DNA from: Cunninghamella blakesleeana
Taxonomy: Eukaryota > Mucoromycota > Mucoromycetes > Mucorales > Cunninghamellaceae
DNA: 64,000 nucleotides
Direction: 5' to 3'
NCBI GenBank assembly: GCA_017871115.1
Contig: JAFCIZ010000006.1
Span: 4,216,001-4,280,000 of the forward strand
Positions 1 through 14,600 of the stretch are shown here, in pieces; position 1 is the stretch's first letter; each line of letters starts with the position of its first letter. A model generated the notes under the pieces. It did not search any database. It had not been told where the DNA came from and was given only the letters and a program-made list of their open reading frames with translations. A program made the position numbers and the translations under genes.

Positions 1-138
1 TTAATAAAAACCAAGTATTTATATACATCTCATTATTTATTTACTTACACTTCTTATGTTGAGTTCGGCCTGTTTATGCACATTAGGATCGGGATTATAG
101 GTGGCAACAAAAAGTTGATATACTGAGTTTTGATCCAT
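1..138 (-). CDS. Importin-beta family protein, first exon only (partial, runs off the left edge)
   Basis: The minus-strand ATG at 138 opens a 30-codon exon (49..138) that ends at a good GTAAGT donor. The rest of the gene lies beyond position 1; bases 1..48 are intron. The peptide starts MDQNSVYQLFVATYNPDPN and continues with a Lys-Gln-Ala-Glu-Leu segment. This matches the first HEAT repeat of karyopherin-beta proteins, which are nuclear transport receptors that bind Ran-GTP through their N-terminus. The wording is closest to the Nmd5/Sxm1 (importin-7/8) class from memory, but 30 residues cannot settle the subfamily. Identity as a karyopherin is inferred from this short stretch; the start and donor are seen directly. 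Confidence 0.6.
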
Positions 139-922
139 AAAATAAAAGGTATTATATGATTGAGATGATAATAAGTAAAAAGTAATAAAAAAAAAGGGGA
201 ATGAAAGGTAAAGAAAAGAAAAGGAAAAAAATAGAAAGGTATGATATCACGAAACTGATAAAAAAAGGAAAGAAATGAAAAAAAAAAAAAATTTTTTTCT
301 TTGGTAACTTAAAAAAAATTAACAAAAGGCGTGATGCGGCGTTTAAATACTAAAAAAGGGGAACATTAAAGCCAGAATTATGAGTGAACTGACAATAGTA
401 AAATTTATAAATGAATGAAATAAAAACTAGTTTGTTGCCATTGTTTATTATATTTATGATTTAGCACCTTATTAACGCGTAAAAATAAGAAATAGGGTAA
501 TAGTTAAAAGATTCGTTTTGCGAAATAAATAATAAACAACTCTTTTTAGTATTTTGTACAACTTGAGAAAAAAAAGTGTCAATTTTATTTTAAGTACTAC
601 ATATATATGTATTTACATAATAAAGAGGAAAAAATAAAAATAACAAAATACGATAATAGATAATAAAGGTATACTACTCTCCAATATTATTACTATTACT
701 ATTATTATTATTACTACTACTACTACTACTACTACTACTATTATTATTATTATTATTATTATTAAATAAAATGATCATTTTTACTTTATATTATGATATT
801 TATTGTAAAAAAAAATATGAAAAAAAAGGAACAAAGCTAATAGGTGTAAAGTAATAAATGATTTTATATATAATAATAAAAAAAAAAGGGTAAATAAATA
901 ATTATAAAAAATAAAAAAATAC
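139..922. other. Intergenic: importin promoter side and CCT7 3' side
   Basis: About 0.8 kb without a credible gene. It holds the promoter of the leftward importin gene and the 3' flank of CCT7. It is A/T homopolymer-rich and carries the trinucleotide array at 685..764. No RNA gene was recognised. Confidence 0.6.
685..764. repeat. Trinucleotide microsatellite (ATT)n/(ACT)n
   Basis: About 80 bp alternating between ATT and ACT units downstream of CCT7. It reads as two adjacent arrays (ATT, then ACT, then ATT again), so it probably grew by slippage after point change. No coding role is apparent. Confidence 0.85.
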
Positions 923-3157
923 TTAGAACATACCACCACGTCCACGTCCGCCAGGCATACCACCTCTACCACCAGCCATTTGAGCAGCATCGCTCTTTTT
1001 ATTTTTAATAGTTTCATCAACAGATAAAATTAAACAAGCGGCTTCAGTAGCAGCAGCAATAGCGTTGGTTTTAACTAAAGCAGGTTCCCAAACAAAGGCT
1101 TCATAATTATCTGTAATGGTTTCATTATTCACATCTACACCAAACCAAGTACCACCTTCTTGGGAATGTTTCATACGAAGTCGGTTAAGGATATCTGTAG
1201 CATCAAAGCCAGCATTATCACATAATTGACGAGGGATAATTTCTAAAGCTTTAGCAAAAGCACCAATAATTAATTGTTGTTTACCTTCAATGGTTCTAGA
1301 GTGTACACGGAGATATTTTGAAATTTCCATTTCAGTAGCACCACCACCAGCGACGACAAGATTATTTTTTATAGCACGACGAACAATCATAATAGCATCA
1401 TGTAAGGATCTTTCTACTTCAGCAATAAATTGTTCTGCACCACCACGAAGAATCAAAGTACATGTTTTGGCTTGAGGACATCCTTCAAAAATATTAAATC
1501 TTTCACCACCTACTTGTTTTTCTTCAAAGGAAGCACAAGTACCTAAATGTTCAGGGCGTAAATCAGTACAAGTAGATTGTATAGCACCACCAACAGCTTG
1601 AATTACACGATCCATATCATCTTTAGCAACACGACCAGCACAAAATATATCTCTATCAGCAAAGTATTGAGTGGCTAAATCACCAATAGGAAGTTTAGAT
1701 AAGACTACTTTAGCACCACTAGCAACAATAGCTTCAAGTTTTTGGAAAATAATTTGCCATTCAGCATCAACAATAGCTTGGTATTCTGATACTTGTTCAA
1801 CGCGTACTTCAGCATTATCTTTTTCTGCTTTAAGTTCTAATTCAACATTAAGACATAACACTTTAGGATCCTTGAATGATTTAGGTTGTTGTTCAAAACC
1901 GGCATAAGAGAAAGTCTTTTTAAAGGCTACACCATTGACTAATAATGATTCTTGCATGGCTCCACCAGCCACTCGTTTAATACCAATTAATCGTTCATTA
2001 AGACTATCTTGATCCAATGAAAGTACGGCATCAACAACCATTTTTGTGAAAAATTCTTTTTGAGAGTGAATTAATTTAGATGACATAGCAGTGGCAGCAC
2101 ATTTAGATAATAAATCATAGAATTCCCTAATATTGCCAATATAAAAATTAATTTTTTAAAAAATAATAATATACACTTAATCTTTCTATTCATATATTTA
2201 TATACTATTTCTTTATAACTCTATATTATAACGTCACTACCTACTTCCTTATATATACATTATATATATAGATACTTACTCTTTGTTATCCTTATCGATC
2301 TTAACAGCAAGTTCTTTAACCTTATTAATGGCTAATCTAGCAGCGGCTCTATAACCACGAATAATAACATGAGGGCTGACACCTTCTTCGATATACCCTT
2401 TAACTTCCTTTAAAAGTTCACCAGCAAGAAGTACGACACTTGTAGTACCATCACCAACTTCAGCATCTTGAGATCTAGCAATATCTACTAATGTTTTAGC
2501 TGCGGGATGAACAATATCTAAAAGTTTCATAATAGTAGCACCATCATTTGAAATAGTAACTTGACCTAATGTATATATATAAATTTCAAATTAGTATAAT
2601 TAAAATACAAAAGATTATTTATCACGTCATCAGACTTTTAATAAATATAATCTATATTATTGATGAAATATTTTATATTGATTAACTTACCGCGACCATC
2701 AACCATTAATTTATCCATACCTCTAGGACCTAAAGTTGTTTTAACAGTATCGACTACAGCAGAACAGGCATTGATGTTGGAAAGAAGTTGACCTTTTCCT
2801 TGGGATGTGTCAGTACCTTCTTTTAAAAGAATAATTTGAGGTTGCTATTAATAAAGTAAAAAGTTAAAAAAAAGGAGAGAGAAGAGAAAAGAAATGAAGA
2901 GATTAATATTTATATAAAAGAATAATAATAAATACAAATTATAAACAAAAATATGTGAGGGATGTTTTTAAGATGTCAAAATATCAGATCGTGTTCCTTT
3001 TTTTTTTGTGACACTGAGCAGTAATGATGAGCCGCGTGTACTTATTTATAAAAAAAAGTAAAAATAAAAAAAAGTCTCGATCATATAGATCATCATCATC
3101 CTACGGAATAAAAAATAGTGTATTCTTTTTATGTATACTTACCATTCCGCGTGACAT
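923..3157 (-). CDS. CCT7: T-complex protein 1 subunit eta (CCT7), cytosolic chaperonin
   Basis: CCT7 is one of eight subunits of the TRiC/CCT double-ring chaperonin, which folds actin, tubulin and other cytosolic proteins using ATP. Exons on the minus strand: 3143..3157, 2691..2844, 2280..2565, 923..2126, giving 552 aa (human CCT7 is 543). Group II chaperonin signatures are visible: [10 protein letters not shown] near residue 45, SNDGATI, and the nucleotide-site motif GDGTTS. The C-terminal intermediate/equatorial part includes [11 protein letters not shown] and a Gly/Arg-rich tail ending in GGRGRGGMF, typical of eta subunits. The first exon encodes only five residues (MSRGM) before a 298 bp intron; this start was chosen because the next exon begins with the conserved ILLKEGTD segment without its own Met. 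The 5' end faces the Yrb2 gene across an 869 bp shared promoter region. Confidence 0.97.
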
Positions 3158-4026
3158 ATTGTTTCTGATAATATTATACTTTTTAGGTGATGAACAAAAA
3201 AAAAAAGAGAAAGAGAGAAGAGAAAAGAAAGTTTTTTTCTTCAGCTTCAATTTTTATTTCGACCTCAAAAAATTACGTGACTGCCGGAGAACTTACTGAC
3301 AAAGCGGGATAAATTTATGCTCTTTAATACTCTTTTCTTTATTTATTAATATTATTGTATGTAGGGACTAATCGGCTATTAGCCCATAAAAAATATTTTA
3401 ATTAATAAATTAATCTTCATATTATAATATTATATTAGTTATCAATTATTTTATATGGCTTTCTTTAATAATATGATACTAGAGTTGTGTGATTAGTAAC
3501 TAATTTAGGAAATAGGTTAGAGTAGCCGATTTTTTTCTTTTTTCAAAATGTTTTTATTAACAAAAACAATCAATTCTCTACAATATATTCGAAATATTAT
3601 TATATATATTTTATTAATATTGTACGATTAATATTTTTTAAAGCTTCTTCTCCAATTAAAGTAAAGCTTTTTATGTATCATTTCTCTTTTTTTACGAGTA
3701 AATGATTTTTTATAATTGAAATAAAATAATAATATATTGTCTTTTGAAATAAAATAGAGTATTGGTAGTTCCTATAGTTAACAAGATAACTGATATCTTT
3801 GATCAAGTGATTTGTTAGGGTAAAGCATTGATATTGGTAAAATTCAAAATATTTGGTAGTTCTCCAGGCAGCTGAAAATATTTTAAAATTCCGATTTTTA
3901 AAAAATATTTTTTGAGGGAAATTTCGTTCTCTTTTCTCTCTCCTTCTCTCTTATTCTTTAAAAGAAAAAATTATTTGTTTACTTATAACATTATTTACAT
4001 AAATATACATTTATATATAAAATTCA
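3158..4026. other. Divergent promoter region between CCT7 and the Yrb2-like gene
   Basis: The two genes point away from each other, so this 0.87 kb should contain both promoters. A 9-base inverted repeat (AATCGGCTA near 3368 and its complement near 3523) lies about 150 bp apart. No open frame here resembles a protein. Confidence 0.6.
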
Positions 4027-6207
4027 ATGGCATCACCACCTGATTCCATTAATGATATTGGTAAATATTATATATATATATTTGTATACATATATATGTA
4101 TTATTTTCATTTTTAAATATATAGATTTTTATTTATTTATTTTATTAACTGGTATTTTTTTTAATATTGTTAATATCTTTTTATAGACGATGCTGCTTCA
4201 AAAAAGCGCGGAAGAGCACAATCTGTAGAACCTGTTGCACCACCAAAAGATGAAGTAAATTATATAGTATAATTATTATTTTTATTTATTATTTTATATA
4301 ATGATTTATTTTCCTGATTCATTTTTTTTTTTTTTTTTTTTTTTTTTTTCGTGTAGGTTGAAACTGATAAATCTACAACTGTCTCTGCACCAAAGAAAAC
4401 GTATAGCTAAAAAAATAAAAAGAAAAAGAAGAAATAAATGAAATAAAACTTATTGTAAACAAATAAGAAAAAATATTACAACTAAGTTAAATTTCTTTGT
4501 TATTATTCGTATTGATTATTAATAGAAAGCGTGATGAAACAGTTAAAAGTATTCGTAAAAACTTAAAAGATATGACTACTACTGATAAATCTGGCGAGAC
4601 GGATGATACGATGGCAGGTGACTCACAAGAAGTGTCTGATACCGAAGATGTAGATGATCATGTTATGGAAACAATCAATGAAGAGGAGCTGCAACAACAA
4701 GGAAATATAAATAAAAATCAACCATTATCTTTGGATGAAAACAAAAGTTCAACATCCGATTTGACAAGATCAGCTAGTGATATATCCAATAACACAATGT
4801 CTCAGGATCAAAACCTTCATGTAGATAATAGTAACAACAATAATAATGCATCTAAATCATTTGCTCAATTTGGCGGAAAAAAAAAGGATGATGATGATTG
4901 GAGTGAATTTGCAGAAGATGATGAAGAAGATAAAAAAAAGGTGGAGCCTGCAGTGGAAGAAAAACCAAAATATACATTCGGTTCAACATCAGGTTTTGGA
5001 ACAAAAGGATGGGCTTCATTAAATCAATCTACTCCCGTTATTCAAAAGGTATAAAAAATAATGCTTTATATATTTAACTATATTATATTTGTAAAAAGAA
5101 AAAAGACGTGACTTAATTCATTTTATCGAGTGGAATATAAATCTAACTTTATTGTTATTTATGCTATTAATTATATTGGTTTATATAGACAACAACATCG
5201 TTCTCTGGATTTTCTTCTAAACCTTTTGGTGCATTTTCAACAAATAATAACGATAATAACAATTCTACATCATCTACAACAGTAACTACTACAAACACAA
5301 ATACAAAAACTGCATTATCTTTTAGTGCATTCTCTAAAGCACCTACAACTTCACCTTTTGCTTTAGCAGCAGCAACATCTAAGAGTGGATTAAATTCATT
5401 AGCTTCATTACCTAAGACAGCTTTATCACCCGGAGATTCTAATAGTGTTACAAGTCCTGATACTCAAGATGAAAAAAGTGATTATAATGGTTCTCAAAAT
5501 GGTGATGATGAAAAACAAACTCTATCCACAGAACATACTTTTGGCGAAGAAGCCAAACTTAAAGTTCCTGGTATAAAGCCAACAGAAGGTATAAATAAAA
5601 ACAAATTAAATTAAATAGCAATAATAAGATTGATATATATAAAGAATAATTTATAATTACAGCATATATTAATTTGTTTGAATTTTTTATAAATATATAT
5701 TTATGTATATAGTAAAAACTGGCGAAGAAGACGAAGATACAGTATATCATACTAAAGCTAAATTATTAATACTTGATACTAAAACAAATAACTGGAAAGA
5801 GCGTGGCAGTGGAACATTACATATTAATGTTAAAGAAATAGAAGAAAAAAATACTACTCAAACAAGATTAATCATGCGTGCGGATTCTGTCTATCGCCTT
5901 ATATTAAACCTATTACTTTTTGCTGAAATGAAAGTATTTATAATGCAGGAACGATTCGTACGCTTTGCTGGATTTGAATCTGAACAAAAAGAAGATGGGA
6001 CATCAGAGCCTAAATTAGTGAATTATGCTTTGAAGGTAAACATATTTATACGGATAAATAGTGTCAATTATGATATTATTGATAAAATTGTAAAAGGATG
6101 ATTTACATAGCTAATTATATATATATATAAATTAGGTTGCTAACCCTGCTGCAGCAAAAGAATTACATGATCAAATTAAATCAAGGATTCCCAACTCATC
6201 AAACTAA
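4027..6207 (+). CDS. YRB2: Ran-binding protein of the Yrb2/RanBP3 type
   Basis: Exons 4027..4060, 4187..4254, 4357..4400, 4526..5048, 5189..5588, 5713..6035, 6136..6207; 487 aa. The C-terminal ~140 residues (about 350-480) form a Ran-binding domain: a WKERGSGTLHINV strand, the RLIMRAD segment and a basic/aromatic FVRFAGFE strand match yeast Yrb2. The middle has FG-type motifs (SGFGTKGW, FSGFSSKPFGAF), and the N-terminus has a basic SKKRGRAQS/APKKTKRDE stretch likely to be a nuclear signal. Members of this family are nuclear cofactors of the exportin Crm1 that help load Ran-GTP and cargo. The acidic Asp/Glu run DDDDWSEFAEDDEEDKKK precedes the FG part. The first coding exon has only 11 codons, and a 28-base T run precedes the acceptor of exon 3. 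Identity with Yrb2 rather than Nup50/Nup2 rests on domain order and the RanBD wording. Confidence 0.9.
4322..4349. repeat. Poly-T tract in intron
   Basis: An uninterrupted run of 28 T immediately upstream of the exon 3 acceptor of the Yrb2-like gene; it serves as, or greatly extends, the polypyrimidine tract. Confidence 0.9.
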
Positions 6208-6625
6208 ATTAGTTTTTTTTTTTTTAATTATATATATATATATATATATATGTCATGCTCATTTATCTTTATATTAATATTATTACTCGATCGAATTTTG
6301 AATCTTTAATTCCTATAAGTTGCTTTTTTTTCCACTCTCTTTTTCCGTTAAAATATATACGCATATATATTATTTTTATTATCATCACTAATATAAAATA
6401 ATTTTTAGATATTAAATTTTATATAAGATTATGCAGAGTTTTGTTAGTAAAACAGGTTTTTTAATGTTTCCAAGTATTTGGTTTTAAGTTTTTTTTCTAG
6501 TACATAATGTAGATCATTTGAAAAAAAAATGCTGGCATGTGCGGTGTTTAAATCAGCCACTGGCGTATATAATTTTTTTTTTCAAAATTTAAATTTTTAC
6601 GAAAAGTTTTTCTTCTTCTATTACA
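6208..6625. other. Intergenic: Yrb2 3' flank and Trm732 promoter
   Basis: 418 bp of A/T-rich sequence with (AT)n runs just after the Yrb2 stop. It should hold the poly(A) site of the left gene and the promoter of the right gene. No further gene seen. Confidence 0.55.
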
Positions 6626-8419
6626 ATGTCAAAAATAGAACCACGCGGGAAGAAAAACATTGGGTTTCCTTCCATTTTATATTCAAAGTGGCAAGAACTA
6701 AACAATAAACACGAATCATTATTGTCGAAACATGCTGATATACCTTTGGTAAAATTAGCTAATGGATTGATTAATAGTGAGGGTCTTTCTTGGGAGAAAC
6801 AAAGTTCTTTTATAAAAGAAATTGGTAATATAATATAATATAGTATAATATATATAATAATAGTAATGCTACAAATATAGTCAACAAAATGTTTATTATT
6901 CATAAATAACAAACTTCTATTATTATTATTGTTATTATTATTTCGATAATAGTGAAAGCATTAAAATCAGCTAAAGAAGAACATCTTGAAGTTATCAAAA
7001 ATATTATAGAACCTATTGGCTGTTTAGGATATTTTTATGCATCAGAAAATAATACACGTCGACTGTTTATACCCATCTTGGAACTCTCAGATAAACATAT
7101 CCCTGATGGAGCATCAACCAATTTTTGTGATATTTATGAAAAATATCTTGCTGAAGAAGAAAAAGAAAAAAATGATGAAAGCGGCAGTATCAATACAAAC
7201 AAATCTTTTATGATTTATGTAACTTTAGAATTTGAAACTGGACGTCGTTTAATTGCTAAAACATATGATATTACTCTTTGTTATTTAGTTAAAAATCTTA
7301 CCATTTCCCAACTTTTATTAAACGATATCAACGACAACAATAACAATCATAATATAAAAATAACGTTAGATCAAGTTATTACCAATATTCATTATGTGAC
7401 TAAAACAATAATGGCTCTTTTAACACGATCGAAAGATACAGAAAAAAAATTAGGGGATGTTTTTCATTTTAACACAACAAAGGATGATCAATATGTAGAT
7501 GTATTAGGACAATTAATAAATGGATTATTCAATATTATCACAGAGCCTAATGTGTATGAGAAAGATTGCTCTCAAGTGGCCAGTTTAGCCCTGGGTGCTA
7601 TAATGAATTTACCAAAGGATGTCAATTTTGTTAAGGATTGGATTTTAGGATGGTTTTTTTTGTCAAATATTACAGACCAAATGACATTACCCAAAGCAGC
7701 AACACATATGTCTAGCATCTTAAATATAATACCCCATACCTTATTTACTGGGAAAAATTTATGGGAAGGAAAGGAGCCAATCATGCTATTTATTATTAGA
7801 GGTATGTTATCAACTATAAGAAGAGATGCTTTACTTTGCCCCATCGATATGAAATTAGAAACAATGACATCGTTACCATTATTCAACAACGATTATGATA
7901 ATAATGATAACTCTAACTACAGCAATTTATTCCAGCTGTTTTTTAATGGTACCAAATATCTTTGTATGACAACTAATGGGGATTCTTTAAGTAAAGTAAT
8001 TGCTTTTGATTCAATGGCTACTTGGTTACTGGAATTAAAAAATATGATGCAGAATACAAATGACGATATTGCTTATGCTTCCTCCAAACTTTTAACTCAA
8101 GACAATGTAGATAAATTAATTCAACATATTTGGAATTATTGGGATGACCCACTAGATGCTTTACAACACAAGGTAAAAAATAAAATGAAAATAAAATAAA
8201 GATAATAATAATAATAATAATAAAAGATGTATGGATAAAACTTTACTTACAAGCACTAATTTACATATATATATTTAAATAACTAGGTACGCTCTGTTTT
8301 TGAATTATTACTTGTTATCTTGGATATGAGAGCTGTACATTATAATCAAGTAAATGAGTATGAATCGTTTTTATTAGACTTATTGAAAAAATTACTACAA
8401 ATGGATTGGCATAGAAAGG

Positions 8420-8453
<34 letters not shown>

Positions 8454-11400
8454 CGTACATATGATTATATTTATAACTATTTTTATTTCAACAAATCAAC
8501 ATACATACATATATAGGTTAAATATGCGTTAATGAATTTATTGATTGTAAAAATTGGAACCGATACTTATTTTGAATTGGAACCTGATTTAATTTGGAAA
8601 TCCTTACGGTCTATGGATAGTTTAAGTCTTTCATCTCAAGTTGCAAGTTTTGTATTGGAATTATTAAATCAACGTATTTTAGAAAAAATGCCAGATTCTA
8701 AACCATCAAAAGGACAACATATCAAACTTATAGCCAAAGATGATGCTAGTAAAGTATGTATATATATATATATATATATATATGCGTGTGTGTGTGCATA
8801 TGTATATAAATATTAATATGAATATATTTAGACATTTATTTCTAGTTGGATATCATTGTGGGAGCTTCCTATACTTAAATGTTTAATGTCACCATCAGAT
8901 ATCTTACGCCAAAATGCAAGTGGGTTTCTTTTACAAACGTTATTTAAAATTCATCCTGATTCATTTTGGTACTTAATCGATATTCTTAATAACACTACAA
9001 GAAAGGAATGGGATTATCTAGATGGTAACTATCGATTACATGCGTTTATTTCAACACTTAAAGTTGCTCGCAGTTTGGACATTGTAGATGGTAGCATTTA
9101 TAGCCTAGGTAAATATATTTTTTTAACCTCTTGTCTTTTTTCTCCTCTTTATATATAAATATATATTCATTTATTTAATTTAATTTTTTCTTTTCTTTGT
9201 CTTTGCCCTTTTCTCTTATATATATTATAGATTGCGATAGCCCAAAATACACACGAAAAGTTTCTGTAGATACTTTGAAGCTTGCACTTTATCATTTAGA
9301 TCCTCAAGTAAGAATTGATGCTTTTGGTGTTTTATGTGAATCTCGTAAAGGTGCAGCTGTTGTGATGAATATTGAATTAGAATTGATTAAATACTTTATT
9401 CCACTCAACATGAATTGCAATTCAGCAGAATTCAGACAGAAATTATGTGCTCACTTAACAAAATTATTAACTCGCTTACATGGAAACATATACGCTCAAT
9501 ACCGTATCTATCAATCTCATATGACCTATGTAAAAAAGGCAAAGGAAGCAAATAAGCCTATAGAAGATATTAGTATTGCTCTTAAGGAAGCTGAGAGTGT
9601 TCAGCAAACTATTGATAGTGGTAAAAAATTCCTTTATTGGCTTAATGATCACATTGCTACGTCATTATATCCTGGCTCTTCATTTCAACGTGTCGCTACA
9701 GCATTACGTATATTAAATATATTAGTTAAAGTATTTGGTATCCATGATTCAACAATGACATCATCACCATCTGATAATTTTCCATTTACTATTCCATTGG
9801 CATCACCTAGAAATACTAAATTGTTAATTGATACATTAATGGATTCATATGATTTCAATCGTAATATGGCTTTTGATAATTTAATTCAGTTCCCTAGCCC
9901 ACTTCCTGGTATAATATCTATTGATCATGTGCAAGAGTTACTTTGGTGGGGTTTAAATAATGTAGTTAGTACTCGTGCTGGTGAAAGTGATAGTGGTGCA
10001 ATGGTATTCAGATTAATATTTACAAAATATGTCGTTGGACTTGGCTTTGATCTTTATCCTCAACAAATCTCAAGTAGTAAAAAAGAATATGTTGAAAATC
10101 GAGAAAATAAACAAGAATCATCTGCTGGTAAGTGGAGCATATATATTGAAAACAAACAAGAATAGAAAAAAATTCTCAGATTAATAATAACTAATGTATT
10201 ATTACTATTATAATTTTAAATATAAATATAGTGGTGTTCACTCATCGTTTATTGGATATGCTTGAAGAACAAATTAATATTGCCAAATCTAATTTATTAT
10301 TGGCTGCCCAACAACACCCTATGCATGGTACATTATTGGCTCTTCAGTAAGTTATTATTATTATTAAAATGCTTTTGATTTTTAATTTATTTATCCGTTT
10401 TTTTTTATATTTTTTATTTTTTACAGATATGTCTTCCGTGAAATAAATTATTCAGATAAGCAAATAACCGATGATTATTCAAGTTGGAAGGAGGTTCATT
10501 CTCGTGCATTAATTTTAATTAACTCTGTTTGTGATTCAGTTATGGATGTTTTATCCAATCCATCACCCGAAGGAAATGTGCCATCATCGTTTAAGGAAAT
10601 GGAAGAGGCAATTGATGAATTAGTTGGAGATGATGATGAAGAAAACGGTGATGAGTTTGGACCAAAACATCAAGTTATTTTAAGTTGCTGTTGGCGTGCT
10701 GTAAAAGAAGCTAGGTAATTTTATTTTCATACATACATGAGGGGATATATAGATATATTTTCACTATTTATTTAATGTTATGTTATTACTATTATTACTA
10801 AAACTAACGAAATAGCTCTCTAATGGAAGTAATTATTTCCAAGACTCCGCTGGAATCTACTAATAATAAAAATAATAAGGTAATATTCTTTTAATATAAT
10901 ATAACTGCCATATTATACTTAATGTTATAAAACTAAATATATATATATGTAATTATTAGGGAATATTGACTTATGATGATTTGAGAAAGTGTGGTAATCT
11001 ACTTCGTTGCCTTTTAACAAGCATTCGTCATCGTGGTGCTTTCTCTTCTGTCTATCCAACTTATGTGGCTTTATGTTCACGATTATTAAACTCTCAAGAT
11101 ATTACTTTACACAAATTACCCCAACAATGGCTCCAGGTACGAATATATATAAATTTGCATATAATTTAATTATATTTGATAATTGCTTATTAAATATGTA
11201 TTTTTATTTTTTCAATTTTATTTTGTTAGAGTCATTTATCAAGTCTTACATCAAGTAACATTTCTATTACAAGGCGAAGTGCTGGTCTTCCATTATGCAT
11301 TCTTGCTATTGTTAGTAGTGAATCTGTTACCAAGAAAGAGCTTTTAGGTGAGACCTTCCAACATTTACTAAATTTGGCTAGAGAAGAACCTCCTACGGAT

Positions 11401-11574
11401 GCTGATCAAAGAGTAGACCTTCCTCAGGTCCATGCTTACAATATTATGAGAACTATATTTATGGATTCTAAACTAGGAACCCGTGTTTTGGAATATGCCT
11501 CTGATGGTTACTTTTTAGCTATCAATGGTTTCTCATCTTCAAGGTAATTTTTAATTAGTTTATTTTTTAAAAAA

Positions 11575-11623
<49 letters not shown>

Positions 11624-14600
11624 AAAAATTTACATTTAATATTTATATATATACATATTTATAATGTATTAAAAAAATATGTTGTTAAAAATAGTTGGGC
11701 TATTCGTAATTGTTCTGTTATGTTGTTTTCAACATTACTTCAAAGAACTTTGGGTACAAAGAAAATACGTGATGAACATAGTACTGTTAATAATTTGACA
11801 GGTCAAGAATTCTTTACCCGTTTTCCAAAATTACACTCATATTTACTTAAGGAATTAAAGATTGCAGTTGATCAATTATTAGGAAATTCTAAGGTAAATA
11901 TATAATTTAATATTGTTATTATTTTATATTTTTATGTTATATGATGATATGATACAAGGATATACTTTAATTTCTTTTTTTTCCAATAGACCGAAGTTGT
12001 TCATCCAGGGTTATATCCAATTTTAACTTTGCTATCTAGATTACGTCCATCAGTTGTAGATTCTAAAGTATTACCAATGTCATCATTTGCTCCTTTAGTT
12101 ATGTCATGCGCTGCAAGTAGCATTTATAAGGTATACAGTTATGAACTATTTCTTTAAAAAAAAAAAGTTAAGTAAAACAAAAGAAAGGAATTTAAACTTA
12201 ATATATATGAATAATATTTGTAATTAGACCCGTGAAATGTCAGCTAGAGCTTTAATTCCACTGATTCCGTCAACCTCGTTAACCGAAACAGTGATACAAC
12301 TATTAACTTGGGATACTAAACTTTCTCAAAATGAAATCCATGGTCGTTTACTTCAAGTACAATTATTGTTACGTGGCCATTTACTATATTCAACAAAAAA
12401 AGATACTTTATTGGAGTTCATCAGCGAATCACCTAGTGCTTTCCTTCAATGTTTTAACGTTATGAATCGACTACATGGAATTCCAGTTGCTTTATTTTTT
12501 AATATCATTGCAGAATTCTTTTTTGAATGTGGTTGGATTTTTGAGGATAATTCAGCAGAATTAATTAATGGTAAAATAAAAAAAAATAAAAAAAGTTATT
12601 TATACAATGGGATGTTCATGTTAAATGATAAATTAATATTTTTTTTTTCCCTCATTTCTGCTATTTTTTAAATATATATATAGAGTTTTTAATTTTATCA
12701 GATAAATCTTTTGAAATTCTTCGTTCGGCGTCCATATCTTATTGTGGTAAAAGTATTCTCATCAAATCAGACGCAAACCTAATTGGAAAATACTTGGAAA
12801 GACAGTCCATGGCAAATATTATTACATTAGGCTATTTGAATCTCGATGTTGGTGATCTTGTTGATTATTTATATCTTTTGGATGATCATGATTATGAAGT
12901 ACGGCTATCATTTATGACAAAGTTAATGAAAAAATTCAACAAGATTGATACCAAAGAAATATATAGGTAGGTTATAAAATATAATTATAGTTGTTATCTG
13001 TATTATAATAGCATAATATTTAATTTTTGTACCCTTTTCTCTCTTTTTTTTCTTTTTTTATTATTAAAAAATAGTATTGATAGATTACAAACCGACTTGA
13101 TTCAAAAGACTTATGACGGCGAAGATAATATCCATTGTTTTGCAGCTGCAGCTAAATTATTAATCTGTTTAAAAAATGTGCAACCTTATCCCGAACATTG
13201 CCATGATAAATTTACTCTTGAGCAATACTGGGATAGATTATTGGAACACTTTTATGGAAAGAAATCAATATTGGTTACTGAATCTGTTTTACCTTTACTT
13301 GGCTCTTTGTTAGCTCAGGTATATAGGCTATATAAATATTTATATAAATATATATATATGATGAAGATTTTTTGTTATTGATTTCTTTTTTTTTCTTTTT
13401 TTTAAAATATATATAGATTATTAAAAGTCCTTTAAGAAAAGAATGGATTCAATCATGCTTAATTACCTGGAGCTCGTTTATTATTGGATATAGTAACAAA
13501 GAAGTGGTAAGACATTATTTTGAATTAATATACAAAATTGGATTTAAAAAAATATCATTAATTAAAATGCATTTTAATTTTATATTCTTTTAGACATTGC
13601 CATTACGTGAAGCAGCCGTTAAATCCATAGAATTTGTTGCAGAAAAATTATTAATGAACGGAAGTAGTTTAGGTAAAGAAGGCAATGAAGCACGGATTAT
13701 TGTGGAAATGGCTATCATTCAATTATTACAGGTACTTTGTTATTACTATTTAATTTTTATTGGTTAAATCAAAAAATTGAAAAGTATTTTTTTAATATAT
13801 TATTATTATTATTATTATACACATAGGATGATGACATCGATATTCGACACAATATGGCCAAAATAGTATCAGAAGCATTAGCACTAAAAGTATAATAATA
13901 ACTAATAATACAGCAAACTGTTAAGAGTAATTGATTACAGATATTAATATTAATACTGAATATTATTATTTCTATTATAATCATAATTGTATATAGTCTC
14001 CTGTTCATCCTGAACGTGCTGTTGAGCTTATACATAGCCATCTTACAAGCTCTCCTAAATATAGCCCTTCTCTTCATACCTCCCTTTCACAATTATTAAT
14101 AGGCAGTGATGATTTAAGTAAGTATAGATAAATACCTATATCATTATTGTGTAGGTAAATTACTAATAGTATATAAATATATATAGTTTTAGTCTGGAAA
14201 AATGAAATGTCAAAGCATAAAGCATTATTTGAAAAAGAAAATCCTAATATTTACAAGGAAGAATTGGTAGACGTACAATGGCATACCATTGATTTAGACC
14301 AATTACATTATCGTCATCCGGATGAATTTTCGAGAACCTTAGCAAAACAAACTAAAGAAACCGTGGGTGTGATTCGACAATTGATTGATTTTTTGAAATA
14401 TATAGGATCTAATTCGGGAACATTGGTAATATTTTCAAATTATATATTATCTCTAAAAAAAAGGAAAAAAAGAAATAATAATAATTCAAGTAATTAATAC
14501 TTAAACTAATTTTTTCTTTTTTTAATTAGTCCATGAAAGAAGGTCCATTTGGCATAACTTCTAAACCAAGCGTATTTTTAACCACCTATCGCTTATTATT

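Noticed and set aside
1290..1907. Plus-strand open frames opposite CCT7
   Set aside because: Antisense shadows of a strongly conserved coding exon.
3815..3825. TTAGGG-like telomeric motif
   Set aside because: A single occurrence in A/T-rich DNA; no array, so not telomeric.
7572..7889. Minus-strand open frame opposite Trm732 exon 2
   Set aside because: Antisense shadow of the conserved exon; no independent evidence.
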